A DNA stretch of 64,000 nucleotides from Paraburkholderia tropica (GTDB lineage: Bacteria > Pseudomonadota > Gammaproteobacteria > Burkholderiales > Burkholderiaceae). Under the pieces are notes generated by a model. It did not search any database. It worked only from the letters and a program-made list of their open reading frames with translations, and was not told the DNA's origin. The stretch is taken from contig NZ_FNZM01000005.1 in assembly GCF_900109265.1 (NCBI RefSeq), positions 1 to 64,000 of the forward strand. The letters run 5' to 3'. The translations under genes were made by a program, and so were the position numbers. Numbering within the stretch: the stretch's first letter is position 1; the number at the start of each line of letters is the position of its first letter. Below, piece after piece: positions 34,174-43,908 of this stretch.

Positions 34174-34203
34174 AAAAAAGCGCCGGATTTTCATCCGGCG
34201 CTT
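34174..34203 (-). terminator. intrinsic terminator of glmS
   Basis: AAGCGCCGGAT (34178-34188) pairs with ATCCGGCGCTT (34193-34203) around TTTC. The minus-strand T-run is at 34179-34174. Confidence 0.88.
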
Positions 34204-34239
34204 CTCAGACAGCAGAGCGCGGCCGCAGCCGCTCCCGCG

Positions 34240-36069
34240 TTACTCCACCGTCACCGACTTCGCGAGATTGCGCGGCTTGTCCACGTCGGTGCCGCGCGCG
34301 CAGGCCGTGTGATACGCGAGCAATTGCAGCGGCACCACGTGCAGGATCGGCGAAAGCAGACCGTAGTGCTCCGGCATGCGGATCACGTGGATGCCCTCTT
34401 CGCTCGTGATGTGCGTGTCGGCGTCGGCGAACACGTAAAGCTGGCCGCCGCGCGCGCGCACTTCCTGCATGTTCGACTTGAGCTTTTCCAGCAGCGCGTC
34501 GTTCGGCGCGACCGTGACCACCGGCATCGCTTCCGTCACGAGCGCGAGCGGGCCGTGCTTGAGTTCGCCCGCCGGATACGCTTCCGCGTGGATGTACGAG
34601 ATTTCCTTGAGCTTGAGCGCGCCTTCGAGCGCGATCGGGTAATGCAGCCCACGGCCGAGGAACAGCGCGTTTTCCTTGCGCGCGAACTCCTCCGACCACG
34701 CGATGATCTGCGGCTCCAGCGCGAGCACGCCATTGAGCGCGGCAGGCAGATGGCGCAGCAGCTTCAGATACGCGGCTTCCTGCTCCGCGCTCACGTGGCC
34801 GCGCAGCTTGCCGAGCGTGACCGCGAGGATGAACAGGCCGACCAGCTGCGTGGTGAACGCCTTGGTCGACGCCACGCCGATCTCGCGGCCCGCGTGCGTG
34901 AGGAACTTGAGTTCGGTGAGGCGCACCATCGCGCTCGTCGCCACGTTGCAGACGGCCAGCGTGTGCTCCATGCCGAGCGATTGCGCGTGCTTGAGCGCCG
35001 CGAGCGTGTCGGCGGTTTCGCCCGACTGCGAAATGGTGACGACCAGCGCGCGCGGATTCGGCACCGACTCGCGGTAGCGGTACTCGCTGGCGATTTCGAC
35101 ATCGGTGCGGATCTTCGCGACCGATTCGAGCCAGTACTTCGCCGTGAGGCCCGCGTAGTAGCTCGTGCCGCACGCGAGAATCAGGATGCTGTCGATGCCC
35201 TTGAACACCTCGGCGGCGTTCTCGCCGAACAGGTCGGCGTCGAAGGTGTCGGCGGCCGGGATCGTGTCGGAAATCGCGCGCGGCTGCTCGAAGATTTCCT
35301 TCTGCATGTAATGGCGATACGGCCCGAGTTCGACCTCGCCGCCATAGCCGCCGTAAGCCTGCACGTCGCGCGTTTCGCGCGTGACGATGTTGCCCTGACG
35401 GTCGGCGATACGCACGCCTTCGAGCGTGATTTCGCAGACGTCGCCTTCTTCGAGGTAGCTCACGCGCTCGGCGCTGCCCGCGATCGCGAGCGCATCGGAA
35501 GCGATGAAGTTTTCGCCCTTGTTGCCGTAGCCGACCACGAGCGGCGAACCCGCGCGCGCGCCCACGACCGTATGCGGCTGATCCTTGTGCACGACGCCGA
35601 TCGCATACGCGCCCGCGAGCTGCTGCACGGCTTCGCGCACGGCGGCGAACAGATCGCCTTGATAGAGGCTGTGAATCAGGTGCGCGATGACTTCGGTATC
35701 GGTCTGCGAGACGAACTCGTAGCCCTTGGCCTTGAGCATCTCGCGCAGCGCTTCGTAGTTCTCGATGATGCCGTTGTGCACGATCGCCAGCGCGTTGCGC
35801 GAGAAGATCGGATGCGCGTTGTTGACGGTCGGCGCGCCGTGCGTGGCCCAGCGCGTGTGCGCGATGCCGGTGACGCCTTCGAAGTGCGCCTCGCGCACCT
35901 GTTCGTCGAGCTCGGCCACGCGCGCGACGCTGCGCACGCGCTGCGGGCCTTCGGCCGTCACGATGGCGACGCCGCACGAGTCGTAGCCGCGATATTCGAG
36001 CCGCCGCAGTCCTTCGATGAGAACGGGGACGATGTTACGTTGCGCTACTGCGCCGACGATGCCGCACAT
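34240..36069 (-). CDS. glmS: glutamine-fructose-6-phosphate aminotransferase (isomerizing)
   Basis: The 609-residue enzyme makes glucosamine 6-phosphate, the first step to UDP-GlcNAc. Cys2 of [12 protein letters not shown] is the glutaminase nucleophile. Two SIS domains follow ([19 protein letters not shown] near 305, and a second from about 455), ending NLAKSVTVE as in other GlmS proteins. It lies 76 bp downstream of glmU on the same strand and probably shares its transcript. No GlmS-type ribozyme or other riboswitch is visible in the short gap. Confidence 0.96.
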   Translation of the reverse strand: MCGIVGAVAQRNIVPVLIEGLRRLEYRGYDSCGVAIVTAEGPQRVRSVARVAELDEQVREAHFEGVTGIAHTRWATHGAPTVNNAHPIFSRNALAIVHNGIIENYEALREMLKAKGYEFVSQTDTEVIAHLIHSLYQGDLFAAVREAVQQLAGAYAIGVVHKDQPHTVVGARAGSPLVVGYGNKGENFIASDALAIAGSAERVSYLEEGDVCEITLEGVRIADRQGNIVTRETRDVQAYGGYGGEVELGPYRHYMQKEIFEQPRAISDTIPAADTFDADLFGENAAEVFKGIDSILILACGTSYYAGLTAKYWLESVAKIRTDVEIASEYRYRESVPNPRALVVTISQSGETADTLAALKHAQSLGMEHTLAVCNVATSAMVRLTELKFLTHAGREIGVASTKAFTTQLVGLFILAVTLGKLRGHVSAEQEAAYLKLLRHLPAALNGVLALEPQIIAWSEEFARKENALFLGRGLHYPIALEGALKLKEISYIHAEAYPAGELKHGPLALVTEAMPVVTVAPNDALLEKLKSNMQEVRARGGQLYVFADADTHITSEEGIHVIRMPEHYGLLSPILHVVPLQLLAYHTACARGTDVDKPRNLAKSVTVE

Positions 36070-36145
36070 GGAATTCGATCCTTTGCAATGAGAGGCGGGG
36101 CGCTGCGCGCGCGTTCGCGGCGCGGCGCCCGAAGTGTCCTGCCGT

Positions 36146-37507
36146 TCAGCTTTTTTTCTTCACCGGACGAACGTAGCCGGTTTTCGCGATCTGGGTTTTC
36201 TCGTTGAGCGCCAGCGTGTCCGCCGGCACGTCCTTCCAGACCGTGGTGCCCGCCGCGATGGTCACGCCGCGGCCCACGCGCACGGGCGCGACGAGCTGCG
36301 TATCCGAACCCACGAAGACGTGATCTTCGATCACGGTGCGATGCTTGTTCGCGCCGTCGTAGTTGCAGGTGATGGTGCCCGCGCCGATGTTCACGCCCGC
36401 GCCGATGTCGGCGTCGCCCACGTAGCTCAGGTGATTCGCCTTCGAGCCGAGCCCGATGTTCGCGTTCTTCACTTCGACGAAGTTGCCCACGTGCACTTCG
36501 TCGGCGAGCTTCGCGCCCGGACGCAGACGCGCGTAAGGACCGAGCACGGCCTTCGCGCCCACGCTGGCGCTTTCGATATGCGTGTAGGCGTCCACGCGCG
36601 TGCCCGCGCCGATTTCGGCGTCGCGGATCACGCAGTTCGGACCGATGTGCACGTTGTCGCCGATGGTGACCGTGCCTTCGAACACGCAGTTCACGTCGAT
36701 GAACACGTCGCGGCCGCACGAGATCGAGCCGCGCAGATCGAAGCGCGCCGGATCGGCGAGCGTGACGCCGCCCGCGAGCAGCGTGTCGGCGGCATTGCGC
36801 TGATAGACGCGTTCGAGCACGGCCAGTTGCTGCTTGCTGTTCACGCCGAGCGTTTCCCATTCGGCGTCGGGCTGCGCGGTCACGACCGCGTGACCCGCGG
36901 CGATCGCGGATTCCACCACGTCGGTCAGGTAATACTCGCCCTGGGCGTTGTCGTTCTTGAGCGCGTCGAGCCAGCCCGCGAGCGGCGCCGTGGGCGTGAC
37001 GACGATGCCCGTGTTGATCTCGTCGATCAGGCGTTCGTCGTCGTCGGCATCTTTCTGCTCGACGATGCGCACGACCTCGCCGGTCGCGCCGCGCACGATG
37101 CGGCCATAGCCGGTCGGGTCGTCGAGCGTGACGGTGAGAATGCCGTAAGCGTTTTCGCCCGCGGCGTCGGTCAGGCGCCTGAGCGTGGACGCGCGCGTGA
37201 GCGGCACGTCGCCGTAGAGCACGAGCGTCGGCACGGACGGATCGAGCAGCGGCAGCGCCTGCGCGAGCGCGTGGCCGGTGCCGAGCTGCTGTTCCTGTAG
37301 CGCGAACTGCACGTCGGGGGCGCCGACCGCGGCACGCACGGCGTCGCCGCCATGGCCGATCACCACGACGAGGCGCGTGGGCGACAGCGTGCGGGCGGTA
37401 TCGATGACGTGCGAGAGAAGCGGCTTGCCAGCCAGCGGATGCAGCACTTTGGGCAGCGCGGAGTGCATGCGTTTGCCCATGCCTGCCGCGAGGATCACGA
37501 TGTTCAT
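36146..37507 (-). CDS. glmU: bifunctional UDP-GlcNAc pyrophosphorylase / glucosamine-1-phosphate acetyltransferase
   Basis: The product has 453 residues. The N-terminal uridylyltransferase domain carries [25 protein letters not shown]. The C-terminal part is a left-handed beta-helix of hexapeptide repeats, with [12 protein letters not shown] and a terminal acetyltransferase region with [14 protein letters not shown]. It makes UDP-GlcNAc for peptidoglycan and lipid A. The ATG at MNIVILAAG is chosen from family alignment; the frame is open much further upstream. A possible -10 box TAGAAT lies at 37542-37547. Confidence 0.96.
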   Translation of the reverse strand: MNIVILAAGMGKRMHSALPKVLHPLAGKPLLSHVIDTARTLSPTRLVVVIGHGGDAVRAAVGAPDVQFALQEQQLGTGHALAQALPLLDPSVPTLVLYGDVPLTRASTLRRLTDAAGENAYGILTVTLDDPTGYGRIVRGATGEVVRIVEQKDADDDERLIDEINTGIVVTPTAPLAGWLDALKNDNAQGEYYLTDVVESAIAAGHAVVTAQPDAEWETLGVNSKQQLAVLERVYQRNAADTLLAGGVTLADPARFDLRGSISCGRDVFIDVNCVFEGTVTIGDNVHIGPNCVIRDAEIGAGTRVDAYTHIESASVGAKAVLGPYARLRPGAKLADEVHVGNFVEVKNANIGLGSKANHLSYVGDADIGAGVNIGAGTITCNYDGANKHRTVIEDHVFVGSDTQLVAPVRVGRGVTIAAGTTVWKDVPADTLALNEKTQIAKTGYVRPVKKKS

Positions 37508-37653
37508 TGCATCGGTGACTTGAGAGGGAAAGAAGCGATCGATTCTAGCATGGGGGGTATCCCCAAGACGCCTTGCGGGCAAGCCTTTGCCGCCGATTCC
37601 CCGTGTTTCGCACACACTTTTACAAGCGTGTTGCGCGCAGGCCGCATCGCATG

Positions 37654-37687
37654 AAAAAACGGCCCGCGTGAGAGCACGCCGGGCCGT
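37654..37687 (-). terminator. intrinsic terminator of ttcA
   Basis: ACGGCCCG pairs with CGGGCCGT with an inner CGTG/CACG stem. The minus-strand T-run of six residues is at 37659-37654. It ends the folB-ttcA transcript before glmU. Confidence 0.85.
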
Positions 37688-37768
37688 TCGGGGTCGGAAG
37701 CGGATTGCGCAAGCCGCAGGTGCCGCGTTGTGTTGCGTTCTATCGCTTGGCACTGCGCCGTGCTGCGA

Positions 37769-38836
37769 TCAGAGATCGTCGAACGGCGTGAACTTGAGCG
37801 TCGCGCCGTCGGTCGACGCGGGCGTGTCGGTCGAGCACGGTTCCTCGTCGAAGGCGATGTCGCCGTTCGGGTCTTCGACGCCCGTCGCGCGCAGATCCTT
37901 GAAGCCGAACAGCGAGGCGTCCATCAGATGCGAGGGCACGACGTTGCCGAGCGCGTTGAACATGTTCTCGATGCGGCCCGGGAAACGCTTGTCCCAGTCG
38001 CGGATCAGCGCCTTCATTTCCGCGCGCTTGAGGTTCGGCTGGCTGCCGCACAGATTGCACGGAATGATCGGAAATTCGCGCAGTTCCGCGTACTTTTCCA
38101 GATCGACTTCCTTCACGTAGGCGAGCGGGCGGATCACGATGTTCTTGCCGTCGTCCGACTGCAGCTTGGGCGGCATGCCCTTGAGCTTGCCGCCGTAGAA
38201 CATGTTCAGCAGCAGCGTTTGCAGGATGTCGTCGCGATGGTGGCCGAGCGCGATCTTGGTCGCGCCCAGCTCGCCCGCCACGCGGTACAGAATGCCGCGG
38301 CGCAGACGCGAGCACAGCGAACACGTGGTCTTGCCCTCGGGCACGAGGCGCTTGACGATGCTGTAGGTGTCCTGGTTCTCGATGTGATACGGCACGCCGA
38401 TCTTGTCGAGATACGCGGGCAGGATGTGCTCCGGAAAGCCCGGCTGCTTCTGGTCGAGATTGACCGCGACGATCTCGAAGTCGATCGGCGCGCGCTCGCG
38501 CAGGCGCATCAGCACGTCGAGCATGGCGTAGCTGTCCTTGCCGCCGGACAGGCAGACCATCACCTTGTCGCCCTGCTCGATCATGTTGTAGTCGCCGATC
38601 GCCTGGCCGACCTGTCGCACGATGCGCTTGTAGAGCTTGTTGTTCTCGTAGGCTTCTTTCTGCTCGCGGCGCGTGAGCGCGCGGCGGCCGCCTTCCTCGC
38701 CGTTGTCGGCACCGTCGGCACCGTCGGCACCATCGGCACCGTCGGCGTTATCGGCTTGTTCCGGGCTTGCGATGTGCTCGGCGGCGAGCGTGGCTTCGGC
38801 GGCCGAGGCCGTGGCCAGCGTATCGGGGGCGTTCAT
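37769..38836 (-). CDS. ttcA: tRNA 2-thiocytidine(32) synthetase TtcA
   Basis: The 355-residue cytoplasmic iron-sulfur enzyme thiolates C32 of certain tRNAs. The PP-loop ATP site [10 protein letters not shown] is near residue 97, and Cys pairs CSLC and CNLC are the cluster ligands. Family segments [21 protein letters not shown] and [14 protein letters not shown] are present. The N-terminal extension contains a GAD tripeptide repeat ([13 protein letters not shown], residues about 30-45) coded by a 9-bp minisatellite. It starts three bases after the folB stop, so translation is probably coupled. Confidence 0.94.
   Translation of the reverse strand: MNAPDTLATASAAEATLAAEHIASPEQADNADGADGADGADGADNGEEGGRRALTRREQKEAYENNKLYKRIVRQVGQAIGDYNMIEQGDKVMVCLSGGKDSYAMLDVLMRLRERAPIDFEIVAVNLDQKQPGFPEHILPAYLDKIGVPYHIENQDTYSIVKRLVPEGKTTCSLCSRLRRGILYRVAGELGATKIALGHHRDDILQTLLLNMFYGGKLKGMPPKLQSDDGKNIVIRPLAYVKEVDLEKYAELREFPIIPCNLCGSQPNLKRAEMKALIRDWDKRFPGRIENMFNALGNVVPSHLMDASLFGFKDLRATGVEDPNGDIAFDEEPCSTDTPASTDGATLKFTPFDDL
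38705..38749. repeat. 9-bp tandem repeat inside ttcA
   Basis: Four to five tandem copies of GTCGGCACC with single-base changes code for the Gly-Ala-Asp repeats near the N-terminus of TtcA. Copy changes would keep the reading frame and only lengthen or shorten this linker. Confidence 0.85.
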
Positions 38837-38839
38837 GAA

Positions 38840-39235
38840 TCAGTCCTCTTTGATGCGAAAGACTTCGACGCCCACCGCGTCGCAGTCCGGATAGACGTCG
38901 GGCTTTTCGGTCGAGACGCGCACGGCACGCACCTGCTCGTGCGCGAGCAGCGCGGCGGCGAGGTCGTCGACGAGCGTTTCCTGCAGATGGATATGCCCCT
39001 GGCCGATGCGGGCCGCGACCGTCGCGCGCATGTAGTCGTAATCGACGACTTCGCGCAGCTTGTCTTCGCGCGGCGTGGTCGACGCGAGCGGCACGTACAG
39101 ATCGACGTTGATCACGACGCGCTGTTCGCCGCGTTTTTCGAAGTCATGCACGCCGATGTTGATGTTGACTTCGTAGTTGCGCAGAAAAAGCCGGCGGCAG
39201 TCGGCGAGCCGGGGATGCAGGAGTACGGCGGACAT
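38840..39235 (-). CDS. folB: dihydroneopterin aldolase
   Basis: The 131-residue enzyme of folate synthesis cleaves dihydroneopterin to 6-hydroxymethyl-dihydropterin. LFLRNYEVNINIGVHDFEKRGEQRVVINVDL, VDYDYMRATV and TEKPDVYPDCDAVGVEVFR match the family. The conserved Glu of the active site is in LQETLVDDLA, and IGVHDFE supplies the usual N-terminal block. It forms a tight two-gene unit with ttcA. Confidence 0.92.
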   Translation of the reverse strand: MSAVLLHPRLADCRRLFLRNYEVNINIGVHDFEKRGEQRVVINVDLYVPLASTTPREDKLREVVDYDYMRATVAARIGQGHIHLQETLVDDLAAALLAHEQVRAVRVSTEKPDVYPDCDAVGVEVFRIKED

Positions 39236-39509
39236 GTTCGTTCCAGTCGATAAAAGCGTGCGGTTCAGGCACCTGCGCAGGCGCGCTGCGCCATGCGGGT
39301 CATTCAGGGTCGCGCGGTCGTTCTGCCAGACTGCCGGGGCGCTCGGGCGAGCGGCGCGACGAGGTGGGAAGGACCGCGATAAAACGTTTCGGGCGCGCGG
39401 GATTGTCTTGCAGTTAGTTGCAATTCAATGCCGGGCAGTCATGCTGCGCCCGCGACCGGTTTTTCGCGAACGCCGGCGGGCGCGCGGAGCCTCAGACTTC
39501 TCTGGCCGC

Positions 39510-40373
39510 TCAAGCGCCCGTCAAAAACATCACGTCGCGCGGCAGCGGCACGAGATGCTGGCCGCCGTCGACGACGAGCGTCGTGCCGGTCACGCCGCGC
39601 GCCTGCGCGAGATACAGCGCGGCGTCGATCAGATCTTCGGGCCGCGACGCCCGGCCCAGCGGCGTCACCTTATGCGCGGCCTCGAAGCCTTCCGGCGACT
39701 GATCGCCGGATTGCAGCGTGAGGCCGGGCGCGAGACCCGCCACGCGCACCTTCGGCGCGAGCGCCTGGGCCAGCGCGACGGTGGCGTTCGCGAGCGCCGC
39801 CTTCGTCAGCGTATACGACAGATAGTCCGGATTCATGTTGTACAGCTTCTGGTCGAGCACGTTGATGACGCACGCGCGCAGCGCTTCGTCGTCGATCGCC
39901 GCGTCGGGCGTGGCCTCCCAGAGCGTGCGCGCCAGCACGAGCGGCGCGCCCACGTTGATCGCCATGAGCTGCAGCAACTTCTCGTAGCCGACGTCGCGCG
40001 CCGTGTCCTCGCTGAAACGCGACGCGTTGTTCAGCACGCAGGACGGCCTGCCGAGCGCCGCCGTGCAATCGGGCACGAGTCGCGCCACCTGCGCCTCGCT
40101 CGCCAGATCGGCATGCAGCGCGATCGCGCGACGGCCGAGCGCGCGGATTTCGGCGACGACCTCGTCGGCTTCCTCGCGCGAGTCGCCGTAATGCACCGCC
40201 ACGTCCCAGCCGTGCGCCGCGAAGCCCAGCGAGAACGCCCGGCCGATGCGCCGCGCGCCGCCCGTCACCAGCACCACGCGCGCGGACGCAGCGGGTCTGA
40301 CGGGGTCGGATGCAAAATGATCCGCCTGCGCTGCGTCGCGTTCAGGCGCGCCGATGCCGGAAGTTGCGCTCAT
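39510..40373 (-). CDS. SDR-family oxidoreductase, probable pteridine (dihydromonapterin) reductase
   Basis: The 287-residue protein has the short-chain dehydrogenase fold. VLVTGGARRIGRAFSLGFA is the NADP-binding loop with the ARRIG variant typical of pteridine reductases and FolM, LNNASRF is the NNAG equivalent, and the active site is YLSYTLTKAAL (YxxxK). The first 30 residues are an unstructured extension. Its position next to folB supports a folate or pterin role, but substrate identity is inference. It is divergent from the methyltransferase gene with only 13 bp between starts. Confidence 0.82.
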   Translation of the reverse strand: MSATSGIGAPERDAAQADHFASDPVRPAASARVVLVTGGARRIGRAFSLGFAAHGWDVAVHYGDSREEADEVVAEIRALGRRAIALHADLASEAQVARLVPDCTAALGRPSCVLNNASRFSEDTARDVGYEKLLQLMAINVGAPLVLARTLWEATPDAAIDDEALRACVINVLDQKLYNMNPDYLSYTLTKAALANATVALAQALAPKVRVAGLAPGLTLQSGDQSPEGFEAAHKVTPLGRASRPEDLIDAALYLAQARGVTGTTLVVDGGQHLVPLPRDVMFLTGA

Positions 40374-40386
40374 TTACAATGCCGGG

Positions 40387-41598
40387 ATGAATCCGAAAGC
40401 TCACGAACCCGCTAGTTTACCTGTTCCCGAGCCGATCGCGCTCGCGCAGTCCGAGGCGCTCGCCGCGACCTTGCGCGCCGAACTCGCCGCGGCGGGCGGC
40501 TGGCTGCCATTCGACCGCTACATGGAGCGCGCGCTCTATGCGCCGGGCCTCGGCTATTACAGCGGCGGCGCGCGCAAATTCGGCTTGTTCGCCGACGACG
40601 GCAGCGACTTCGTAACCGCGCCCGAGATGTCGCCGCTGTTCTCGGCCACGCTCGCGCGTGCCGTCGCCGAAGCGCTGGAAAAAAGCGGCACGCGCAAGCT
40701 GATGGAGTTCGGCGCGGGCACGGGCCGGCTCGCGGCGGGCGTGATGCTCGCGCTCGAGGCGCTGAACGTGAGCTTCGATTCCTGGGATATCGTCGATCTG
40801 TCGGGCGAGCTGCGCGAGCGTCAGCGCGAGACCATCGCGAAGCTCGCGCCACATCTGGCCGAGCGCGTGCGCTGGCTCGACGCGCTGCCCGAAACGTTCG
40901 AAGGCGTGGTGATCGGCAACGAAGTGCTCGATGCCATGCCGGTGCGCCTCTTCGCCCGCAAGGACGCCGTGTGGCACGAGCGCGGCGTGGCCGTGAACGA
41001 TGCGGGCGCCTTCGTGTTTTCCGACCGCCCCGCGCACAGCGGCGAAGCGAACTGGGCGCAGAGCGAGCCGGGCAACGTACTCGCGCAGATCGAGGGCAGC
41101 GAGGATTACGTCGCGGAAACGCACGAAGCCGCGCTCGCCTTCACGTGCACGGTCTGCACGATGCTCACGCGCGGCGCGGCGTTCTTCATCGACTATGGCT
41201 TTCCGGCCGGCGAGTACTACCACCCGCAGCGCGTGCAAGGCACGCTGATGTGCCACTATCGGCACCGCGCGCACGGCGATCCGTTCCTCTACCCCGGCTT
41301 GCAGGACATCACGGCGCACGTCGAATTCAGCGGCATCGCGCAGGCGGGCGTGGAAACCGGCGCCGATCTGCTCGGCTACACCTCGCAGGCGCGCTTCCTG
41401 ATGAACGCGGGCATCACCGAGGTGCTCGGCGAAATCGATCCGGGCGACGTCGTGCGTTTCATGCCCGCGGCGAACGCGGTGCAAAAGCTCGTCTCCGAAG
41501 CGGAGATGGGCGAGCTGTTCAAGGTGATCGCGTTCTCGCGCGGCATCGACTCGACCCTCGCCGCGTTCTCGCGCGGCGACCGCAGCCACACGCTCTGA
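40387..41598 (+). CDS. MidA/NDUFAF7-type class I SAM-dependent methyltransferase
   Basis: The 403-residue protein of the DUF185/Methyltransf_28 family has FDRYMERALYAPGLGYYSGG near residue 40, APEMSPLFSATLARA near 78 and the SAM-binding LMEFGAGTGRLAAGVM near 107. GNEVLDAMPVRLF near 177 and IDYGFPAGEYYHPQR are further blocks. The mitochondrial relative methylates an arginine of a complex I subunit; the bacterial target is unknown. The start is the ATG at MNPKAHE; a longer frame would overlap the divergent gene. Confidence 0.9.
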   Translation: MNPKAHEPASLPVPEPIALAQSEALAATLRAELAAAGGWLPFDRYMERALYAPGLGYYSGGARKFGLFADDGSDFVTAPEMSPLFSATLARAVAEALEKSGTRKLMEFGAGTGRLAAGVMLALEALNVSFDSWDIVDLSGELRERQRETIAKLAPHLAERVRWLDALPETFEGVVIGNEVLDAMPVRLFARKDAVWHERGVAVNDAGAFVFSDRPAHSGEANWAQSEPGNVLAQIEGSEDYVAETHEAALAFTCTVCTMLTRGAAFFIDYGFPAGEYYHPQRVQGTLMCHYRHRAHGDPFLYPGLQDITAHVEFSGIAQAGVETGADLLGYTSQARFLMNAGITEVLGEIDPGDVVRFMPAANAVQKLVSEAEMGELFKVIAFSRGIDSTLAAFSRGDRSHTL

Positions 41599-41632
41599 CC
41601 ACGCTCACTTCCCCCTCTTTCACGGCCCCGAC

Positions 41633-41827
41633 ATGATCCGCTGGTTTCTGACCACCTTCATCGCCGTCGCGATTCTGTCGGGCGCGCAGCCCTGGTTGCG
41701 CAAGCTCGGCATCGGCCGTCTGCCCGGCGACGTCACGCTGCGCCTGTTCGGCCGCGAGTATCCGCTGCCGTTCATGTCGACGCTGGTGCTGTCGATGGCC
41801 TTGTCGTTTCTCGTGCGCGCGCTTTGA
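41633..41827 (+). CDS. DUF2905 small membrane protein
   Basis: The 64-residue protein has two hydrophobic helices (FLTTFIAVAILSGAQPWL and STLVLSMALSFLVRAL) around a loop with IGRLPGDVTLRLFGREYPLPF, which matches the small DUF2905 family. Function is unknown. It follows the methyltransferase after 34 bp and ends in a terminator, so it belongs to that transcript. Confidence 0.8.
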   Translation: MIRWFLTTFIAVAILSGAQPWLRKLGIGRLPGDVTLRLFGREYPLPFMSTLVLSMALSFLVRAL

Positions 41828-41840
41828 GTCGATGAAATAA

Positions 41841-41866
41841 AAAACGGCGCACACGTGCGCCGTTTT
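41841..41866. terminator. bidirectional intrinsic terminator
   Basis: AAAACGGCGCA pairs with TGCGCCGTTTT around CACG. It lies between the DUF2905 gene and the convergent cca gene. Confidence 0.88.
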
Positions 41867-41892
41867 CCGCTACCACGAACATCGATCAGGTC

Positions 41893-43164
41893 TCAAGCCG
41901 CCGCGAGCGCGCCCTCGACCGCATCGACGCGCGCGCGATGCACGGCGTCCTTGATTTTCTCCGCCACCGACGTGCCACTCTTGCCGTTCGCCTGACCCGC
42001 CGCCGTCACTTCGCCGGCGATCTTACCCGCATCCACGCCGCGCGCCGCCACCAGCGCCACGCGCAGGCGCTCGGCCTGCGGATACGGCGCATTCTCCCAG
42101 TTCAGCCGTCCGCGCAGATCGGACTCGCAGGCCTGCAACGCCTCGGCGAAACGCGCGGGCTTGCGCAACGCGTCGCTGCGCTCGAACAGCCGCACGAGCG
42201 CAGCCGCGCCCATATCCATCACGCGATGCACGTTGCCATGTTCGCGCGCGACCAGCACCGCGAGATCGCGGCAATCGTTGGGCACGCGCAGACGCTCGCA
42301 CAGCGGCTTGAGCAGATCGACGCTGCGTCCTTCATGGCCGATGTGACGCGGCAGCACATCCTCGGGCGTGGTCGCCTTGCCGAGATCGTGCGTGAGCGCC
42401 GCGAAACGCACCGGCAGCGCGTAGCCCTGCGCGGCCGCGTGGTCGATCACCATCATCACGTGCACGCCGGTGTCGACTTCGGGGTGATAGTCGGCGCGCT
42501 GCGGCACGCCCCAGAGCGCATCCACTTCCGGCAGCACGCGCGCGAGCGCGCCGCATTCGCGCAGCACCTCGAACATGCGCGACGGCTTCGCTTCCATCAG
42601 TCCGCGCGAGACTTCCTGCCAGACGCGTTCGGGCACGAGCGCGTCGGCCTCGCCCGAACTCACCATCGCGCGCATCAGCGCCAGGGTTTCGGGCGCGACG
42701 GTGAAATCGGCGAAACGCGCCGCGAAGCGCGCCACGCGCAGGATGCGCACGGGATCTTCGAGGAACGCATCGCTGACATGACGGAACACGCGCGCGCGCA
42801 AATCGTTCGCGCCGCCGTACGGATCGACGATCGGACCGGTCAGCACGCCGCCCGGCTGCACCTCGCGCGCCATCGCGTTGATGGTGAGGTCGCGCCGCGC
42901 GAGATCCTCTTCGAGCGTGACGTCGGGCGCGTAGAAGAACTGGAAGCCGTGATAGCCCGCCGCCGTCTTGCGCTCGGTGCGCGCGAGCGCGTACTCCTCC
43001 TGGGTCTGCGGATGCAGAAACACCGGAAAGTCCTTGCCGACCGGACGATAACCCTGCGCGGCCATCTGCTCCGGCGTCGCGCCGACCACGACGTAATCGC
43101 GGTCGCGCACCGGCAGGCCGAGCATCTCGTCGCGGATCGCGCCGCCTACGACATAAATCTTCAT
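41893..43164 (-). CDS. cca: multifunctional CCA tRNA nucleotidyltransferase
   Basis: The 423-residue protein adds CCA to tRNA 3' ends. YVVGGAIRDEMLGLPVRDRDYVVVG opens the class II nucleotidyltransferase domain, RRDLTINAMA is the second motif, and DPVRILRVARFAARF begins the neck domain. An HD phosphohydrolase domain is present in the C-terminal half (HVMMVIDHAA, AALTHDLGK), giving the long multifunctional form. The C-terminus carries an extra Ala/Lys-rich tail. Its ATG overlaps the stop of the GST gene (ATGA), so the two genes are coupled. Confidence 0.94.
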   Translation of the reverse strand: MKIYVVGGAIRDEMLGLPVRDRDYVVVGATPEQMAAQGYRPVGKDFPVFLHPQTQEEYALARTERKTAAGYHGFQFFYAPDVTLEEDLARRDLTINAMAREVQPGGVLTGPIVDPYGGANDLRARVFRHVSDAFLEDPVRILRVARFAARFADFTVAPETLALMRAMVSSGEADALVPERVWQEVSRGLMEAKPSRMFEVLRECGALARVLPEVDALWGVPQRADYHPEVDTGVHVMMVIDHAAAQGYALPVRFAALTHDLGKATTPEDVLPRHIGHEGRSVDLLKPLCERLRVPNDCRDLAVLVAREHGNVHRVMDMGAAALVRLFERSDALRKPARFAEALQACESDLRGRLNWENAPYPQAERLRVALVAARGVDAGKIAGEVTAAGQANGKSGTSVAEKIKDAVHRARVDAVEGALAAA

Positions 43165-43817
43165 GCTGCGGAATCGTCGAGTTCGTCGTGGCCAATGCGA
43201 TGCGTCTCGCGGCGCGCGGCGTCGATCCACGCGGCCACGGCGGGCAGCGCCGTGACGCGTTGCGCGTAGGCGGCGGCCTGCGCGGACAGCGTCGGCTGAT
43301 AGCTGTTGAAGCGCATCACCACGGGCGCGAACATCGCGTCGGCGATGCTGAATTCGCCGAACAGGAACGGGCCGCCGCTCGCGTCGAGACAGGCGCACCA
43401 GAGCGCGTCGATGCGCGCGACGTCGGCGAGCGCACCGGGCGTCGCGCCCGCGCCCGGCTTGATCGTGCGGATCGCCATCGGCATGTGCGTGCGCAGTTCG
43501 CCGAAGCCCGAATGCATTTCGGCGCTCACGCTGCGCGCCTGCGCGCGCACGTTGGCGTCGCGCGGCCACATCGCGTGTTGCGGAAAACGCTCGGCGAGCG
43601 TTTCGGCGATCGCGAGCGAATCCCACACCGCCACGGCTTCGTCGGTCACGAGGCACGGCACCTTGCCCGACGACGAGAACGCGAGAATCGCGTCCTTCGT
43701 GCCCGGCTGATCGAGTTCGATCAGCACCTCTTCGAACGGCAGGCCGAAATGCGTCATCAGCACCCAGGGGCGCATCGACCACGACGAGTAGTTTTTGTCT
43801 CCGATAACGAGCTTCAT
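43161..43817 (-). CDS. glutathione S-transferase family protein
   Basis: The 218-residue protein has a thioredoxin-like N-terminal domain with NYSSWSMRPWVLMTHFGLPFEE. The SSGKVPCLVTD and VWDSLAIAETLAERFP segments bind glutathione. The all-helical second domain includes FLFGEFSIADAMFAPVVMRF. The substrate is unknown. The start MKLVIG fits the family; an ATG nine bases upstream is possible. It overlaps cca by 4 bp. Confidence 0.88.
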   Translation of the reverse strand: MKLVIGDKNYSSWSMRPWVLMTHFGLPFEEVLIELDQPGTKDAILAFSSSGKVPCLVTDEAVAVWDSLAIAETLAERFPQHAMWPRDANVRAQARSVSAEMHSGFGELRTHMPMAIRTIKPGAGATPGALADVARIDALWCACLDASGGPFLFGEFSIADAMFAPVVMRFNSYQPTLSAQAAAYAQRVTALPAVAAWIDAARRETHRIGHDELDDSAA

Positions 43818-43908
43818 GATGACCATCGCAAAAATGTAAGGGGACGCCGCGCCGGCCAGCCTGCCTGCTTGTTGCCCGGCGGCCCTGCGCCGCGTCCGGC
43901 GCGCCGGT

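Noticed and set aside
36070..36145. Riboswitch or ribozyme before glmS
   Set aside because: The 76-bp gap between glmU and glmS is too short for a glmS ribozyme, and no such structure is visible.
33595..36207. 870-codon frame antisense to TPM and glmS
   Set aside because: It spans an intergenic terminator and two confirmed genes; composition is typical of a shadow frame.
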